DNA of 64,000 nt, taken from an uncultured Lachnospiraceae bacterium. GTDB lineage: Bacteria; Bacillota; Clostridia; Lachnospirales; Lachnospiraceae. Within the stretch, counting starts at the first letter, position 1, and the number at the start of each line of letters is the position of its first letter. Shown one piece after another: positions 53,565 through 62,930 of this stretch. Position numbers and translations under genes: made by a program. The stretch is from NCBI GenBank assembly GCA_947564735.1, contig CANOEC010000003.1, positions 1 to 64,000 on the forward strand, read 5' to 3'. The notes under the pieces were generated by a model, which had not been told where the DNA came from, did no database searches, and saw nothing but the letters and a program-made list of their open reading frames with translations.

Positions 53565-53641
53565 CTTACTCCTCCTTGTCAGAATATCGTACTACTCTGA
53601 CAATCTCCTCTTCTTATTCCTATATGCTGTCCGCCCGCATT

Positions 53642-54850
53642 TTACGCGCTCAAAATCCTGATTCTGTTGATGCAGCCGCCAAGCTTCTCTATCTTTTCGT
53701 TAAATTCTTTTTCCGTCATGACCTGCGTCATAAAAGCAAACTCTGACTCGATACCTGCACTAATCTCCGCCAGCGCGCCGAATGTTTCCATCGCTGCATC
53801 CCTCTTACCGGCATCAACCCTGACAAAAAACTTCCCTTTGTCATTCTCGATATTGGCAACCTTCACGTCTTCATTTTCCCAGAAGCACATGACTGTCTTG
53901 CCCTGATGTCTCGCGCAGTCCACCACATCAGACACCACCGCACTGGCAGTTGGAAGTTTTCCTGCACCGCGTCCGTAATACATGGAATCGCCCAGCATAT
54001 TCCCGTGCACATAGATTGCGTTAAACACATCATTCACGCAATAAAGGGGGTGCTCTTTTGAAATCATAAACGGCGCCACCATTGCAAAGAAACCATCCTT
54101 CGTGTCCCTGCTCATGGCAAGCAGCTTCACGGACTTGTTCATCTGTTTCGCATACTTAAAGTCCGCCGCCGAAATCTTTGTGATGCCTTCCGTATAGATT
54201 TCTTCATATTTCACGTTCTTACCGCACATCAGCGAAGAAAGAATGGCTATTTTACGGCAGGCGTCATATCCTTCCACATCCGCCTCCGGATTTCTCTCTG
54301 CGTAACCTTTTTCCTGCGCTTCTTTTAAGACTTCCTCAAAATCCGCGCCTTCCTTATCCATCTTCGTCAGAATATAGTTGGTCGTTCCGTTTAAGATACC
54401 CGTAATAGAATCAATCTTCTCCGCCGTCAGCGAATAGTTTAACGGACGGATAATCGGAATACCGCCGCCTACGCTCGCCTCAAACAGATAATTGCAGTGA
54501 TGCTCTTTGGCAATACGAATCAACTCCGGTCCGTGATTTGCCACCAGCTCCTTATTGGACGTACACACACTCTTACCGGCAAGCAGCGCCCTCTTGGAAA
54601 AATCATACGCCGGATTGATACCGCCCATCGTCTCGCAGATGACCATAACCTCCGGGTCATTTAAAATCATCTCATAGTCATGCACCACTTTATTCTCATA
54701 AGGGTCGCCCGGAAAATCCCGCAAATCCAGAATATATTTAATATTCAGCTCCGTCGCCGCCCTTTTGTTGATGTCCTTTTTGTTCGTCTCGATTACTTCC
54801 ACGACACCGCTTCCTACCGTGCCGTATCCTAATACCGCTACATGAATCAT
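53642..54850 (-). CDS. hom: Homoserine dehydrogenase
   Basis: 402 aa. NAD(P)-binding GYGTVGSGVVEVI, the active-site stretch NYILTKMDKEGADF...GYAERNPEADVEGYDACRK, and a C-terminal ACT domain (FFVRVDAGKRDAAMETFGALAEIS). Reduces aspartate semialdehyde to homoserine for Thr and Met. It follows the ACT protein by 22 bp and precedes aspartokinase by 77 bp. Confidence 0.95.
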   Translation of the reverse strand: MIHVAVLGYGTVGSGVVEVIETNKKDINKRAATELNIKYILDLRDFPGDPYENKVVHDYEMILNDPEVMVICETMGGINPAYDFSKRALLAGKSVCTSNKELVANHGPELIRIAKEHHCNYLFEASVGGGIPIIRPLNYSLTAEKIDSITGILNGTTNYILTKMDKEGADFEEVLKEAQEKGYAERNPEADVEGYDACRKIAILSSLMCGKNVKYEEIYTEGITKISAADFKYAKQMNKSVKLLAMSRDTKDGFFAMVAPFMISKEHPLYCVNDVFNAIYVHGNMLGDSMYYGRGAGKLPTASAVVSDVVDCARHQGKTVMCFWENEDVKVANIENDKGKFFVRVDAGKRDAAMETFGALAEISAGIESEFAFMTQVMTEKEFNEKIEKLGGCINRIRILSA

Positions 54851-54872
54851 AATGCTGTCCTCTCTTTATCCC

Positions 54873-55316
54873 TTAATCCTTTGCCAAAATCTTGACATGA
54901 TGGACGCCCGGCTTTGCCTCCATTGCCTCAATCATCTGAGATACATCGCCTGTTGTGGGCAGAACCTGCACGCTTAAGCTTAAAGACGCCACCCCGCTAA
55001 TCGGAATACTCTGATGTATCGTCAATATATTGGCTCCGCAGTCCGCCACGATTTTGAGTACGTCAGACAAAAGTCCCGTCTCATCATCCATCTGAAAAGT
55101 AAGTGTGATCGTCGTTCCCTGTGCATTGTCATGAAATGGAAAAATATCGTCCTTATATTTATAGAAAGAACTGCGGCTGATTCCCACTTCGTCCACCGCC
55201 TCTTGAACGGACAAAGCTTTGCCGGATTCCACCAGCCTTTTTGCTTCCACAACCTTCAACAAAACTTCCGGAATGGCTTTCTGTTTCACTACATAGTATC
55301 CGGTCGTCTCCTTCAT
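54873..55316 (-). CDS. ACT-domain protein (PheB/UPF0735-like)
   Basis: 147 aa. An N-terminal helix-turn-helix-like part (VQEAVDEVGISRSSFYKYKDDIFPF) precedes an ACT domain (TITLTFQMDDETGLLSDVLKIVADCGANILTIHQSIP). This domain order is that of the PheB/UPF0735 family, thought to sense amino acids. First gene of the hom-lysC unit, so probably regulatory. Confidence 0.88.
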   Translation of the reverse strand: MKETTGYYVVKQKAIPEVLLKVVEAKRLVESGKALSVQEAVDEVGISRSSFYKYKDDIFPFHDNAQGTTITLTFQMDDETGLLSDVLKIVADCGANILTIHQSIPISGVASLSLSVQVLPTTGDVSQMIEAMEAKPGVHHVKILAKD

Positions 55317-55403
55317 ACCACACCAACGCCTCTCTGTCTTCGTAGCAAAGACATATGTTTGTCACCGAGGGATATTTTAGCACAACTGTACAATCATGGC
55401 AAG

Positions 55404-57632
55404 CTAAAATTGTGAAATATTTTCCCTAGCTGTATTTTCTAGCTGCTTTTGGATTTTACTCATGCAGCCATCATAAAGCAACATCGTTTTTTCGTGGAAG
55501 AGCCGGATATACGCACAGTCCTCCCGCCTTGCGGCAAGCTCCAGTTGCTTTGCCTCCTCCGAGAGGCGCACCAGACCGATGTTTAACGATGTGCTTTTCA
55601 ACGCATGGACCGCCACCCGGTAATCCCTAAGATGTTCCTCAAGCTTCTGATAATACTGATTCAACTTCCCAAGTTTAGGCATATCCACGTACATCTGCAG
55701 CATTTCCAAATAAAAATCTTTATCTTCCATACTGTATTCCATACCTGTCAGGATATCTAATTCAGGAACTGCCTTCTTCCACTCCCGAAGCTCCTCCAGC
55801 ATAAAACCCGTATCTTCCTGCGCATCTTTCTTCTCGTCATGCACATTATCCTGTATGTGCTCTTCCATCCCCTCGGTAATGACTTTATCCTCCGGCAAAT
55901 ACTGCATCAACAGTTTTTCCAGATTTTTTCCATCAATCGGTTTCGTCACATAATCATCGAATCCATTTTCCAGATACATCTGTTTTGCTCCGGATATAGC
56001 ATTCGCCGTCAAAGCAATCACCTTTGTTCGGTTTTCCGGATATCTCTGTCTGATATGCCGCAGTGTCTCTATCCCGTCCATATCCGGCATCATATGGTCT
56101 AACAAAACCACATCATACAGATTGCCTTCCATCTGCTGTAAACATTTTGCTCCGCTATCCGCAAAGTCCATCTGCACACAGGTTCTTTTTAAAAGTCTCC
56201 TCACGACAGCCCGGTTCATTTCATTGTCGTCTACCACCAGAATCTTAGCCTCCGGCGCAACAAATTTCTGTCTTAGAACCAATATTTCACGACAACCGCT
56301 TCCTTGTTTATACCCAAAATTGCCAATTATTTTGCTATCCACCACTTTCTGCCTGATCGTAAAATAAAAATAGGAACCTTGACCGTACTCGCTTTCCACT
56401 TGTAGCTTCCCCTCCATCATCCCTACATAACTGTTAGAAATAGCAAGCCCCAGCCCAGTTCCCTCAATCGACCGGTTTGATTTTTCATCCACCCTAATAA
56501 AAGAATCAAAAAGCTTCGGTATATCCGCCTTGCGAATCCCTTTCCCCGTGTCTTTGACTCCTATAGTCAATAGAAAATATTCCTCATCCTCATATTCCCC
56601 TGCTGCATTCAGTGTCACACTTCCCCCTGCATCCGTGTACTTGATTGCATTTGTCACAAGATTGGTAAGTACCTGACATATCTTTATCCCGTCTCCATAC
56701 AACTTATCCGGTATGTCCGGACTGACCTGCACTACAATCCGAATCAGTTTTTCCTCGGCACGCGTATACGCCATCTGTAATACGTCATTGAGAAGGGAAC
56801 TCAATGTATAATCGCTACAGATAAGCTCCATCTTACCGGACTCAATCTTGGAAATATCCAGAATATCATTGACCAGTGATAATAAGAACTTACCGGAAGC
56901 ATCCACATTCGCAGCATACTGTAAAATAGTTTCCTGCGTACTTTCTCTCAGAATCATCTCATTCATCCCCAGCACTACATTAATAGGCGTACGGATTTCA
57001 TGGGACATACTCGCAAGAAAATCGCTTTTTGCACGGCTCGCCTGCAGCGCCTCCTCCTTATAATGTATATTCAGTCTAAGAAGCTCGTCTCTCCTATGTT
57101 CAACCTGCGCCATTTTCTTCTTAATCATAAGCGCTACTGCAATCTCCGCCATATACAACAGCGGAAAACGAATTTCAAACGTCCGGGTGTAATCATAGCA
57201 GTACTGATTAAGCGGCGACCACAATCCGGCTGCCGCAATCAGCCAGACGCCGGCGGAAGCGGCAAAAGCCTTCCTAAGCGGCATCATATAAATTGCGATG
57301 GGCGGTACAAGCAGTATCCACAGAATACTAAATCCGTCTTCTCCTCCGGTAATCAGATAATTTGTCTCCGTAAAAAACACCACCACACAGATAATCGGAA
57401 TCGCAATCTTCAAAGAATGGTTTCTTATGATCGACAGATAGGCGATGCTCATCAAAGCAAAAAGCGCACCGTTAATATATACCATCATCATGTTATTCAC
57501 TCCAATGTTGATGATGGTAAATGCCGCTCCCACAACTGCAAACACAAGGCATACCGCCCTGCCGGCAGGAATGTATATCGACTCCGAAACATCCTTTACA
57601 TCTCTGCACGTCTCCTCCTCTTTTCCCCTCAT
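55404..57632 (-). CDS. Membrane hybrid histidine kinase (TM-HisKA-HATPase-REC-Hpt)
   Basis: 742 aa. Six or so N-terminal membrane helices (about 20-175) replace a sensor domain. HisKA (FLASMSHEIRTP, His near 210), HATPase (LTNLVTNAIKYTD, DTGKGI, GTGLGLAIS), a receiver from about 465 (ILVVDDNEMN; LLDHMMPDMDG) and an Hpt domain (VHALKSTSLNIG, near 675) follow. It resembles the kinase at 6170-8158 from HisKA onward. It begins 4 bp after the 46-aa ORF and probably belongs to the same transcript as the truncated HD-GYP gene. Confidence 0.9.
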   Translation of the reverse strand: MRGKEEETCRDVKDVSESIYIPAGRAVCLVFAVVGAAFTIINIGVNNMMMVYINGALFALMSIAYLSIIRNHSLKIAIPIICVVVFFTETNYLITGGEDGFSILWILLVPPIAIYMMPLRKAFAASAGVWLIAAAGLWSPLNQYCYDYTRTFEIRFPLLYMAEIAVALMIKKKMAQVEHRRDELLRLNIHYKEEALQASRAKSDFLASMSHEIRTPINVVLGMNEMILRESTQETILQYAANVDASGKFLLSLVNDILDISKIESGKMELICSDYTLSSLLNDVLQMAYTRAEEKLIRIVVQVSPDIPDKLYGDGIKICQVLTNLVTNAIKYTDAGGSVTLNAAGEYEDEEYFLLTIGVKDTGKGIRKADIPKLFDSFIRVDEKSNRSIEGTGLGLAISNSYVGMMEGKLQVESEYGQGSYFYFTIRQKVVDSKIIGNFGYKQGSGCREILVLRQKFVAPEAKILVVDDNEMNRAVVRRLLKRTCVQMDFADSGAKCLQQMEGNLYDVVLLDHMMPDMDGIETLRHIRQRYPENRTKVIALTANAISGAKQMYLENGFDDYVTKPIDGKNLEKLLMQYLPEDKVITEGMEEHIQDNVHDEKKDAQEDTGFMLEELREWKKAVPELDILTGMEYSMEDKDFYLEMLQMYVDMPKLGKLNQYYQKLEEHLRDYRVAVHALKSTSLNIGLVRLSEEAKQLELAARREDCAYIRLFHEKTMLLYDGCMSKIQKQLENTARENISQF

Positions 57633-57636
57633 ACAC

Positions 57637-57777
57637 TCAGACTCCTTTCAGATATTTCTCTGCCGCACACGGCGATACGGCATTTGTAAGGATATTTAAA
57701 CTACTCTCCTCCATCACCGTGTTGAGGGACTCCATGGCAATCCATACCCTTCCCTCAGTATGTCCGTTATGACTCAT
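57637..57777 (-). CDS. 46-aa ORF between HD-GYP remnant and hybrid kinase
   Basis: MSHNGHTEGRVWIAMESLNTVM.. ending AAEKYLKGV. Its ATG overlaps the HD-GYP stop codon and it ends 4 bp before the kinase start. The tight packing suggests a translated gene; it has no recognised fold. Confidence 0.4.
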   Translation of the reverse strand: MSHNGHTEGRVWIAMESLNTVMEESSLNILTNAVSPCAAEKYLKGV

Positions 57778-58052
57778 GCATCTGATATTCCGTATCCTCA
57801 TCGATCATCTGCAGCATAATAGAGGCATAACGCGGGTCAAACTGACTTCCGCTGCCCTTTGCTATCTCACATCTTACCTTTTCCTGCGGCATGATATCCC
57901 GATAGCTGCGCTTGGAGGTCATGGCATCATATGCATCCGCAACACCTATAATCCTTGCCATTTCCGGTATCTCCTCTCCCCGCAGCCTGTCCGGATATCC
58001 TGTCCCATCATAACGCTCATGATGCCACCTTGCCGCCGTTTTGCAAAGCCCG
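57767..58052 (-). pseudogene. C-terminal fragment of an HD-GYP phosphodiesterase
   Basis: Reads WHHERYDGTGYPDRLRGEE and then MARIIGVADAYDAMTSKRSYR, the second half of the HD-GYP domain (HHE and GYP motifs and the DAxDAMTS segment) that degrades cyclic di-GMP. The first half with the HD dyad is missing, and the reading ends in a fusion with the oppositely oriented LytTR fragment. Confidence 0.75.
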
Positions 58053-58612
58053 ACCTTGTTTTTCTCGATATCTATATGGATGGTTCAGACGGTATAGAGA
58101 GTGCCAGAACACTGCGGCGCATGGGCTACACGGGCGGAATCATCTTCACCACTTCTTCCACGGAACACGCTATGGACAGCTATGAAGTGAACGCCCTGTA
58201 TTATCTTCAAAAACCCTATGACCACAATCATTTTATGAACGCAATGAAAAGATGCGGTCATCTTTTTAACATGATAAACCGGAATTTTACTTACACCATA
58301 AGAAAAAGACAATATTCCGTCCCCTACACGGATATTGTCTACTTTGAAACAGGTCGCCATACCGTCGTCCTGCACACAATTAGCGGCACGGTTTCTTTTT
58401 CCGATAATCTTACCCGTATTGTTGAGCTGCTTCGCGGCACCGATGATTTTCTTCCGATAGGAAGGAGCTATCTGGTGAATCTGCACTATGTGACAGGACA
58501 GGCGGAAAACGACCTGCTGATGTCTGACGGCTCGATTGTGCAGATTCCGCTCAAAAAGCAACGGGAAACACTCTCCGCCATAGAACAATGGCGCAAAAGC
58601 ATCTCCCGCTAA
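58040..58612 (+). pseudogene. LytTR response regulator lacking its N-terminus
   Basis: From KPDLVFLDIYMDGSDG (phospho-Asp region) it has most of a receiver domain, then the LytTR DNA-binding domain (DIVYFETGRHTVVLH, FLPIGRSYLVNLHYV). About the first 45 receiver residues are missing and no RBS precedes any ATG. Joined head-to-head to the HD-GYP fragment. Confidence 0.75.
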
Positions 58613-59491
58613 TTAAATTACAGTCGATATTATGTCAGTTACCCGCAGCCACTCTCCTATGACTGTGGGATATAATTCTTCGGTTTTATTTTTTTCTCTT
58701 CCCCTTCCCGACAATTCCAGCTTATAGAACAGCTCTCCCAGCTTATCCGCACCAATTCCTCTCGCCTCGCCTTTCAAGCCATGAGAAACCGACACCAATG
58801 CATTCCACTGTTTTCCGCTGTCTGCCGCAAGATTGTTTACGATATGGTCCAGTTTCTGTCTCTTAACCGGAAAATCTTTTACAAAAACAGCACACAGATT
58901 TCTATAAAACATGATATCTCCATCTGAATACTTCAGTCCGTCCAATGCACGGATGCCGTTTTGCTCCAAGCAGCGCATCAGCTCTTCTGCGCCCTGCTGC
59001 TCCACTTTCAATGCTGCCCTTGTATCTCCGGTCTCCTCTGTACTTTTGACCGTTTCCGCATCAAGAACTGCGCCAGTATAGCAAACCGCGCCGGCACAAT
59101 GCGAAGGTTCCATATAACGTGAAAAAATATCCTCCAACCGCTCTATCTTGACAGGCTTTAGCAAATACCCGTCAAATCCTTCCGCAAGATACATCTCCCT
59201 TTCTTCTTCCGCATTGGCTGTCAAGGCGATTACCTTTGTGTCCCGGTTCTGCCCCAGCATATCCTCTCTGAGCAGATGCAATGTCTCAATCCCATCCGGG
59301 TCAGGCATCATATGGTCTAATAAAATCAAATCAAATTTCTTCCGGGCACATACCTTCACCGCTTCTATACCGCTTTCCGCCGTCTCAAGCTTCACCCCGC
59401 TCCTCTTAAGCAAATGCCTGATAACCTTCAGATTCTGTACATCATCATCTACAGCCAGAACCGTCCTCGTACTGTAATCTGCAAACACCAT
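58613..59491 (-). CDS. REC-Hpt phosphorelay protein
   Basis: 292 aa. A receiver domain (VLAVDDDVQN; phospho-Asp in LILLDHMMPDPDG) is followed by a linker and an Hpt domain (VSVSHGLKGEARGIG). It starts 19 bp after the stop of the split hybrid kinase and probably transfers its phosphoryl group. No DNA-binding part, so it relays to another protein. Confidence 0.85.
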   Translation of the reverse strand: MVFADYSTRTVLAVDDDVQNLKVIRHLLKRSGVKLETAESGIEAVKVCARKKFDLILLDHMMPDPDGIETLHLLREDMLGQNRDTKVIALTANAEEEREMYLAEGFDGYLLKPVKIERLEDIFSRYMEPSHCAGAVCYTGAVLDAETVKSTEETGDTRAALKVEQQGAEELMRCLEQNGIRALDGLKYSDGDIMFYRNLCAVFVKDFPVKRQKLDHIVNNLAADSGKQWNALVSVSHGLKGEARGIGADKLGELFYKLELSGRGREKNKTEELYPTVIGEWLRVTDIISTVI

Positions 59492-59509
59492 CCCTTTTCC
59501 GCTGCCTCT

Positions 59510-60805
59510 CTAACTGCCCAGCACGCTTCTTAAAGTCGCAAACATACTGTCAATATCAATCGGTTTCGCAATATGACCGTTCATACCGCTCTTCAATGCT
59601 TCCTGCTTATCTTCCTCAAAAGCATTTGCCGACATTGCAAGAATCGGTATCGAAGCCAGTTCTTTATTATCCAGTCCCCGAATCACTCTGGTCGCTTCGT
59701 AACCGTTCATCTCCGGCATCTGGATGTCCATCAGAATCAGCTGATAATATCCCGGTTCCGATTTCTCTAACATTTCCACCGCAATTTTACCGTTGTCCGC
59801 AACCTCTGTGGTAAAGCCCGCATCTCCAAGAATCTCTACTGCAATTTCCTGATTCAGTTCCACATCCTCCGCCAGCAAAATACGTCCGCCTTTCAGTTTA
59901 CCCAGTTTGTCCTCATGCGATTCCACTACCTGCCCGTTTCCACAAAGCACATGATGCAGACATTGTTTGATTTCCGAAATAAATAGCGGCTTGCTGCAGA
60001 AAGCATCGACGCCGGCTTCTCTCGCTTCCTCCTCTATATCTACCCAGTCATATGCCGTCAAAATGAGAATCAGCGCGTCCTGCCCCGTCTCTTTCCGTAT
60101 CCTGCGCGCAATTTCAATTCCATTCATCTTCGCCATCATCCAGTCTATCACATAGACCTTGTAGGCATCCTTATCTGCAGCGGCATCCCGTACACACTCC
60201 ACCACTTCATCTTCCGATACCACCCACTCCGCACGCATACCAAGCTGTGTGAGCATATGTGCTACGCTCTCGCAACTATTCCTATCCTTATCAACCACCA
60301 AAGCCCTGCTGTTTTTTAATGCCGGCAGTTCGATTTCTTTTTCTTCCTCTTCATGCAGCCGGAACACAAACGAAACAGTGAACTCAGAACCTTCTCCCTG
60401 TTTACTCTTCACCTCAATATCGCCGCCCATCAAATCAACAATATTCTTGGTAATCGCCATTCCCAGCCCTGTTCCCTGTATGCCGCTGATGGTGGAATTT
60501 TCCTCTCTCTCAAAGGGCTCGAAAATGTGTTCCACAAACTCCGGGCTCATTCCGATACCGGTATCCCTGACATTGAATACATACTTCGCAAATCCGTCAG
60601 CTCCGGCTTCTTCCGTAATGCGGATACTGATGCTTCCACCCGGCTCCGTATACTTCACAGAGTTACTCAACAGATTCAACAGCACCTGATTTAACCGCAG
60701 CTTATCACAATAAATTTCTTCATTCAGCACATCTACCGTATCGATATACATTTCGAGCTGTTTGGCACGGATATCTGCCTGCAAAATATTGCAAAGACCA
60801 TGCAC
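59510..60805 (-). pseudogene. C-terminal part of a split hybrid histidine kinase (HATPase-REC-REC)
   Basis: 431 codons from a GTG. The HATPase domain (VLLNLLSNSVKYTEPGG, DTGIGM, GTGLGMAITK) is followed by two receivers (ALVVDKDRNS near 165 and ILLAEDVELNQ near 310; LMDIQMPEMNG). The HisKA portion is in the separate ORF upstream. The missing segment after HisKA (about 25-40 residues) was lost to the inverted duplication at 60684-60897, so the gene is interrupted. Confidence 0.75.
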
Positions 60806-60897
60806 GATGTCCGTGCCAAACAGCTCGAAATGTATATCGATACGGTAGATGTGCTGAATGAAGAAATTTATTGTGATAAGCTGCGGTTAAATCAGGT
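60684..60897. repeat. 88-bp inverted repeat (snap-back duplication) in the hybrid kinase
   Basis: Arms 60684-60771 and 60810-60897 are perfect reverse complements over 88 bp, separated by 38 bp. The left arm is normal coding sequence of the kinase; the right arm is its inverted copy. Short homologies (ACCTGATT; ACGGAnATC) mark both junctions. Confidence 0.95.
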
Positions 60898-62659
60898 TAA
60901 GAAGGTGGTTGCCGGAAGTCATAATTTTCTCTAAATATTCCTTTACCTGCTCCTGTCTGTCAATATGTGTAATTGCCAGTGACGTGAATCCGACGATGGC
61001 ATTCATCGGTGTACGGATATCATGGGACATGTTAGACAAAAACACACTCTTTGCCTGACTTGCCTTATTCGCCTGTGAAAGAGCATCCTTAAGCATCCCC
61101 TTCTGTTCCATCTCGCTGCGGGTTGACTCGTCTACACTGTGGAAGCCGAGCACCACGCCGTAATGCCCTTCCCAGATTCCAACGCGCACGATTTTCACTT
61201 CATAATATTCTATCACACCGTCACGGACAATCCGGTATCTGACGCAGTAAGATTTCTTGTCCCGCAGTTCCGTTCTGATCCGCTCCTGCGTACAACTTTG
61301 CCGAAAACCTTCCCGGTCCTCCTCACATACAAATTCCTTCGCATACCGCTCCATACTGTCTTTAAATACAATATCTCCACTGAAGATAACGCCGAACATA
61401 CTGCCGTCATAATCATCGTTTCGAAGCGCATTCCCAATGCCCGCGTCAAGGTCAAAAAAGCACACCAGACTGTAATCTATCGTCAGCGCCTGCACCAGTT
61501 CCATCTGATGTCTTGCATTCCTCTTCTCCCGTATCCTCTGCTCGGTACAGTCTAACAGGAACCGCTGGTAGAAAAGCTCCCCGTTTTCCTCAAGCAGCTT
61601 CACATTTCCCATAACATGCAGGATTTTACCGTCCCTATGCTTCACGCGGTATTCCACGCTTGTACTGTCCCCTTCATTCTTCAACTCTTCAATCTTTTTT
61701 TGAAGCGTCTCTTTATCTTCATCCATGACCGAGGAGGCAATCATGTCAAATCCCTTTTCAAGCAGCTCTTCCTTGGAATCACAGCCCAGAATCTTAAGCG
61801 CCACATCGTTGACGCTCAAAATACGCGCGCCGTCCAGCGAATGACACAGAACACCGCAGTCGATACTCTCAAAAATCGTTTCGAGCGTATGAGTCTTGCG
61901 CGCCACCTCCTGCTCGTACTCGCGCTCTCTTGTCACGTCAATCGCTATGCCTACCGTCCCCATCACGCTCTCATCAAGGTCATATAGGGGTGACTTAAAA
62001 GTAATAAGCGTCCTGCGCTCGTCGCCCACCTGAATCTCCTCTTCCGCTATGCATGTTTTGCGGGTACTCATAACTTTCTCTTCTGACTCAATACATGCCG
62101 GGTCATCCTCGTCCACATTCCATATGTAAGCATGTCTCTGTCCCTGCACCTGTTCTTTGGTCTTGTTGACCGCCTCACAGAAGCTGTTATTTACTTTCAG
62201 ATGCACGCCTTCCGTGTTTTTAAACCAAATCAGATTCGGACTGTTATCAATCGCCGCCTCAAGATAATGGTTTGCCTGCCAGCAATCCATACTCCTCTTA
62301 CAGCTCTGCTGCCATCTTAAGATGCGGAACCTAAGCTCTTCTTCTTCCATCGGCATCGTCCATATATCTTTAATTTCCGACAATTCGTTCGTAAGAAGCG
62401 CAATCTGACTTCTGTCTGCAAACACAATCAGATCTGCCTCTTTGCGCTTAACGTGTATCATCGTCTGCACAGCTTCCCTTGCATCCATCCCCTGCAGTCC
62501 CAGCCAGATGACATCCGCCTTCGCCGCTGATACCTCATCTATGCCCTCACTCTCCATAAATGTATGCGTAAATCGTTCAAAGGGCTCCATCGCCTTTATT
62601 ATCTTTGCTGTTTCCTTACGACATCCCGCTAAATACAAGTGCATATGGCAATGATACAT
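60887..62659 (-). pseudogene. N-terminal part of a split hybrid histidine kinase (PAS-PAS-PAS-HisKA)
   Basis: 590 codons from the ATG 9 nt after AGGGGG. An N-terminal response-regulator-like region is followed by PAS domains at about 130-250, 255-385 and 390-490, then HisKA with FLSNMSHDIRTPMNAIVG (His near 545). It stops in HLLNLI because the inverted duplication brings in TAA. The HATPase is on the next ORF. No membrane helices. Confidence 0.75.
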
Positions 62660-62839
62660 AATCATTTCCCCCTGTGTCCAATCAAATAGTCAACCCATGC
62701 TACTATTTTAACAAAGAGGTCGAACAGATGTCAATATTATGAATATTTATAGTGGAATATATAAGATATATGCAACATATAAAATATGCGGAATGCAGAA
62801 GACTTATAAAATATTGAAGACGTATACAGCGGTCATATC

Positions 62840-62872
62840 AAAAAAGTCCCGGAAGTTATCCGGAACTTTTTT
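62840..62872 (-). terminator. Terminator of glyA
   Basis: AAAAAAGTTCCGG/CCGGGACTTTTTT stem with a T-tract on the minus strand, beyond the glyA stop. Confidence 0.8.
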
Positions 62873-62930
62873 CTACATTTTATAATATTTTTCTGTGTTC
62901 TATGATATCATGCCATACAATCTAAAAATT

